Shown in pieces: positions 60,745-64,000 of a stretch of 64,000 nucleotides of DNA (its first letter is position 1; every line of letters begins with the position of its first letter). This DNA comes from DAHUXN01 sp963811805 (GTDB taxonomy: Bacteria > Acidobacteriota > Terriglobia > Acidiferrales > UBA7541). The notes below the pieces were generated by a model that did not search any database, was not told the DNA's origin, and worked only from the letters and a program-made list of their open reading frames with translations. Both the position numbers and the translations under genes were made by a program. Location: the NCBI GenBank assembly GCA_963811805.1, contig CAWESU010000001.1:2542001-2606000 (forward strand), read 5' to 3'.

Positions 60745-63162
60745 ATGGAAGGATTCTGGCGCGATGTGCGTTACGCGTTGCGCGGCTTCGGCCGCAGCCC
60801 GGCGTTTGCCGTCGCCGTGATTCTTGCCGTGGCGCTCGGCATTGGCGCGACCACTGCTGTTTTCAGCGTGGTCGACCGCATTCTCTTCCGCAGCCTTCCG
60901 TATCCGCACGCCGATCAGCTAGTGACATTCGGTTACGTCGCGCCCATTGAACCCAACGAATTTATAACGGCCCCGGATTTTGCCGACTGGGGCAATGCGA
61001 ACGGCGCATTCGCGTCCACCGCGTCCTTTGATTTCGTTCAGGATTGCGACATCACCCAAGCTCCGCCTGCGCGAATGGAGTGTGCTCACGTCGAATCCAC
61101 ATTTCTGCCCACGTTGGGCATTCAGCCGCTGCTCGGCCGCAATTTCTCGCGCGACGAGGACACTTCGACGGCGCCGAAAGTCGCGCTCCTTTTCTATGGC
61201 CTCTGGAAGAGCCGCTTCGGCGGCGACCCGCATATCGTTGGTAAGACCATTTCGCTCGATGGCCAGCAGACCACCGTTCTCGGCGTTTTGCCGCGCGATT
61301 TTGAGCTGCCCACTCTGGGCCACGCGGACATGCTCGTTCCGGAAGCTTTTGCACCAGGCGCGTTCATGCGTGGAGGCAATCGTCCGACCTTCATTCTGCG
61401 CGCCTTTGCGCGGTTGAAACCCGGCGTCAGCATCGCGCAGGCCAAGGCCGCGCTGCAGCCGTCTTTCGAATCCTCGCTCAAGTGGGTCCCTGCCGGTTTT
61501 CGTAACGAGGTCAGTCTTTCGGTGCGCTCGCTGCGCGACCGGCAAATCGAAGACGCGCGCCTGGCCTCATGGGTTCTTTTCGGTGCAGTTCTGGCCGTGC
61601 TCCTGATCGCGTGCGCCAATGTTGCCAATTTGCTTCTCGCGCGTTCCACCGCGCGCCAGCGTGAATTCGCCATTCGCGCGGCTTTGGGCGCGGGACCTGC
61701 GCGCCTGCTGCGCCAAACGCTCACGGAAAGCGTGATGCTGGCGCTCGCCGGAGGCGCGCTCGGCTGCGGCTTCGCTTACGCGTTGCTCAGGATTTTCGTG
61801 GCCATATCGCCGCAGGGCATTTTGCATTTGAACGACGCCACGCTCGATTTGCGCGTGCTCGCATTCACGCTGGCCGTCTCGGTGATTTCCGGGATGTTGC
61901 TTGGTTTCGCTTCGGCGCAACAAAATGCGCCGAGCGATGCGCTGTATGGCCGCGCGAGTTCTGGACTCTCGCGCGCGTTCTTCCGCCGCGCGCTGGTCTC
62001 CGTGCAAATCGCCGTTTCGTTTGTGCTGCTGGCCGGCGCGGGCCTGCTGATTCGCAGTTTAATCAACCTCCAGCGCGTGCCGCTCGGAATGGACACCTCC
62101 GGCGTAATCACCGCGGAGATCGAACTGAATCCCCGGCTCTACACGGACGCATCGCGGCGTTTGAATTTCTTTGAGACTATCGAACAGCGGCTTCGCCAGC
62201 TCCCGGGCGTGGGCGCGTTCGCCCTCAGCGATTCCCTGCCACCCTGGGGCCGCGGCTCCGAGAGTGCCTATTCCAATATTGAAGTGCCGGGCCGTCCGCA
62301 CATGCCGCAAGGTACGGGAGGCATGGTGGGACGGCGTACAGTCTCGCCCGCGTATTTTTCGGCGCTGGAGATTCCCATCCTGCGCGGGCGCGCATTCACG
62401 GAGGACGACCGCTCCCCGAACGTGAACGTCACCATCTTGAGCCACGCGCTTGCACAGGGTCTTTTCGCAAACGCAAATCCGGTTGGCCAGCGAATTCGTT
62501 TTTTGTCGGATGACCCGTGGTTCACGATCGTCGGAGTCGCCCAGGACGTTAAAAACAACGGCATCACCAAGTCGGCTGACCCTGAGTGTTATTTCCCGCG
62601 AAAGCACTCTGTCAATGACATTGAGTCGGGCGCTTTCGTGGTTCTGCGCACGTCGCTGCGTCCCGCGGCAGTGGCTTCGTGGATGCGCACCACGGTTGCG
62701 TCGCTCGATCCTACTGTGCCGGTCACTGTGGATTCGATGACGCAGCGCGTGAGTCAATTGGAAGCGCGGCCGCGCTTCAACGCCACGCTGCTCGGGATAT
62801 TCGCCGCGATGGGAATCGTGCTCGCGGCCGTCGGCACGTATGGAGTGCTTGCATTTCTTGTCGTGCAGCGCACGCAGGAAATCGGCATCCGCATGGCGCT
62901 GGGCGCGCATCCGCGCGACGTGATGAAATTGATTCTTGCGCAGGGCGCGAAGCTGGCGATTGCAGGATTGCTGCTTGGCGTCGCGGGAGCATTTGCGCTG
63001 ACGCGCTCGATGACGGCGCTGCTCTTTGGCGTCAAGGCCGCGGATCCGCTGATCTTCTCGGGAGTCGCTCTTTTCCTGATGGTCGTCGCGCTGGCCGCAT
63101 GTTACTTGCCCGCGCGGCGCGCGATGCGCGTCGATCCGCTCGTTGCGCTGCGCTACGAATAA
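60745..63162 (+). CDS. ADOP-type MacB-like permease
   Basis: 805 residues from ATG 60745 behind GGAGG. The N-terminal M-E-G-F-W-R-D-V-R-Y-A-L-R-G-F and two FtsX-type modules with periplasmic domains (four helices each side: L-L-I-A-C-A-N-V-A-N-L-L-L-A-R-S-T-A-R-Q-R-E, and T-Q-E-I-G-I-R-M-A-L-G-A) match the acidobacterial duplicated orphan permease family. No ABC ATPase is adjacent, as usual for the family. Role unproven, perhaps efflux or lipoprotein handling. Confidence 0.9.
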   Translation: MEGFWRDVRYALRGFGRSPAFAVAVILAVALGIGATTAVFSVVDRILFRSLPYPHADQLVTFGYVAPIEPNEFITAPDFADWGNANGAFASTASFDFVQDCDITQAPPARMECAHVESTFLPTLGIQPLLGRNFSRDEDTSTAPKVALLFYGLWKSRFGGDPHIVGKTISLDGQQTTVLGVLPRDFELPTLGHADMLVPEAFAPGAFMRGGNRPTFILRAFARLKPGVSIAQAKAALQPSFESSLKWVPAGFRNEVSLSVRSLRDRQIEDARLASWVLFGAVLAVLLIACANVANLLLARSTARQREFAIRAALGAGPARLLRQTLTESVMLALAGGALGCGFAYALLRIFVAISPQGILHLNDATLDLRVLAFTLAVSVISGMLLGFASAQQNAPSDALYGRASSGLSRAFFRRALVSVQIAVSFVLLAGAGLLIRSLINLQRVPLGMDTSGVITAEIELNPRLYTDASRRLNFFETIEQRLRQLPGVGAFALSDSLPPWGRGSESAYSNIEVPGRPHMPQGTGGMVGRRTVSPAYFSALEIPILRGRAFTEDDRSPNVNVTILSHALAQGLFANANPVGQRIRFLSDDPWFTIVGVAQDVKNNGITKSADPECYFPRKHSVNDIESGAFVVLRTSLRPAAVASWMRTTVASLDPTVPVTVDSMTQRVSQLEARPRFNATLLGIFAAMGIVLAAVGTYGVLAFLVVQRTQEIGIRMALGAHPRDVMKLILAQGAKLAIAGLLLGVAGAFALTRSMTALLFGVKAADPLIFSGVALFLMVVALAACYLPARRAMRVDPLVALRYE

Positions 63163-63204
63163 GATTTCGCGGCGAAATCCAATCTAAAAAAGTAGCCTTG
63201 GCGC

Positions 63205-63471
63205 TTAGAGGGCCTGCAGTTCTTTGCCGGGCTTGAAGCGCACGGCTCTGCCAGGCTGAATGCTCACTTGCTGGCCAGTGCGCGGATTGCGTCCGATGCC
63301 GGTCTTGCGCGGCTTGACGTTGAAGACTCCGAAGCGGCGAAGCTCGATGCGCTCGCCCCGCCCGAGCGCGTTCTTGAGCGCCTCGAATACGGTTTCGACG
63401 GCTTGCTCAGCCTTCGAGCGAGGGATGTTGGTGCGCTGCACCACGGCGTTGACGATGTCCAGTTTGATCAT
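63205..63471 (-). CDS. HU/IHF-type DNA-binding protein
   Basis: 88 residues from the ATG at 63469-63471 (M-I-K-L-D-I-V-N-A-V-V-Q-R-T). The longer frame upstream was rejected. The beta-arm reads F-N-V-K-P-R-K-T-G-I-G-R-N-P-R-T-G-Q-Q-V-S-I, with the proline that intercalates DNA. It bends DNA in the nucleoid. IHF-alpha or HU identity is not settled. Confidence 0.9.
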   Translation of the reverse strand: MIKLDIVNAVVQRTNIPRSKAEQAVETVFEALKNALGRGERIELRRFGVFNVKPRKTGIGRNPRTGQQVSIQPGRAVRFKPGKELQAL

Positions 63472-63591
63472 AGCGAGCAACCGCTCCTTTGCGATGGGTA
63501 ATGCTAGATGGCCCGGTTGCAGGTTGTCAAGCTGCACGCGCTGTACTAACATGCCGCGCCCTCGAAAAAAATCGAACGGGCGGAGGATGGG

Positions 63592-64000
63592 ATGAGCGTC
63601 AAGTGTGACCGATGGATTACGAAAATGGCGCGCGAGCACAAAATGATCGAGCCCTTCGCCGACCGGCAGGTGCGCGACGGAGTGATCAGCTACGGCGTTT
63701 CCTCCTACGGCTACGACATGCGCGTGGCGGATGAGTTCCGCATTTTCACCAACGTGAATTCGACGATCGTCGATCCGAAGCAGTTCGACGCGCGCTCTTT
63801 TGTGGAGTTTAAAGGGCCGGTGTGCATCGTGCCGCCGAACTCCTTCGCGCTGGCGCGCTCGGTGGAATATTTCCGCATTCCGCGGAGCGTGCTCACCATT
63901 TGCGTGGGTAAGTCGACGTATGCGCGGTGCGGGATCATCGTGAACGTGACGCCGTTCGAGCCGGAGTGGGAGGGCTTCGTGACGCTGGAGATCAGCAACA
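63592..64000 (+). CDS. dcd: dCTP deaminase (5' part)
   Basis: The ATG at 63592, behind CGGAGG, opens a frame that leaves the window after 136 codons. D-R-W-I-T-K-M-A, Y-G-V-S-S-Y-G-Y-D-M-R-V, S-R/K-type loop V-G-K-S-T-Y-A-R-C-G-I, and V-T-P-F-E-P-E-W-E-G match Dcd, including the catalytic Glu. It makes dUTP for thymidylate synthesis. It is divergent from the HU gene. Confidence 0.92.
   Translation, partial: MSVKCDRWITKMAREHKMIEPFADRQVRDGVISYGVSSYGYDMRVADEFRIFTNVNSTIVDPKQFDARSFVEFKGPVCIVPPNSFALARSVEYFRIPRSVLTICVGKSTYARCGIIVNVTPFEPEWEGFVTLEISN

Noticed and set aside
1..64000. tRNA, rRNA or CRISPR array
   Set aside because: No cloverleaf ends, ribosomal stretches or regularly spaced repeats were seen; no tRNA search could be run.

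Overview
The window reads as a chromosomal contig from a GC-rich Acidobacteriota member. This is an inference from the MacB-like duplicated orphan permease (ADOP family), the HAF-repeat secreted protein, the secreted amidohydrolase triplet and many short single-domain orphan genes. No rRNA, tRNA or CRISPR array was seen. Most genes are ordinary housekeeping, envelope and metabolic genes in short operons on both strands.

Layout. 0-9 kb: ferredoxin 3' end, a peroxiredoxin-like gene with an in-frame TGA exactly where the peroxidatic cysteine belongs (probable selenoprotein), a PilZ protein, secreted proteins, an Ada/AraC/AlkA repair fusion, a glycosyltransferase and a CuA-like cupredoxin. 9-14 kb: GH57 glucanotransferase, Trm112-like protein, heptosyltransferase and heptose kinase (envelope sugars). 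14-18 kb: a TetR-controlled HlyD/ABC export operon. 18-24.5 kb: ddl, arginase, asnS, a sugar-isomerase-like protein and gamma-glutamyltransferase, all on the minus strand.

24.85-27.0 kb is a 2.14-kb IS1595-type element bounded by 23-bp imperfect inverted repeats and a perfect 8-bp target duplication (CCATGTAG). Besides its transposase (second catalytic Asp apparently replaced by Gly) it carries a 101-aa protein, a candidate 40-aa basic peptide and a proteasome-beta-like Thr hydrolase. It landed between a minus-strand operon of two small paralogous membrane-anchored proteins and that operon's probable terminator.

27-37.9 kb: accessory and orphan genes, including a serine hydrolase cut by an amber codon beside an intergenic repeat, mqnD (futalosine menaquinone pathway), a secreted alpha/beta hydrolase, DinB proteins and a PEP-mutase-like enzyme. 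38-41.3 kb: cysM, JAMM protease, CysO-type sulfur carrier and MoeZ-like E1/rhodanese, which together form a carrier-protein cysteine synthesis system, then a CDGSH protein. 41.5-43.2 kb: a diguanylate cyclase overlapping a PilZ receptor gene. 43.7-47.6 kb: an Nramp-like transporter, a cytochrome c lipoprotein, a peroxiredoxin and a frameshifted MmcQ-like gene. 47.7-55.3 kb: GTP-dependent PEP carboxykinase, an OmpA-family protein, a patatin and a FadN-type beta-oxidation enzyme. 56.2-60.5 kb: three coupled secreted amidohydrolases, only the middle one keeping an obvious HxH metal site, closed by a strong terminator. 60.7-64 kb: ADOP permease, HU-like protein and the 5' part of dcd.

Main leads are the selenocysteine candidate at 625-627 and the proteasome-like cargo of the insertion element.
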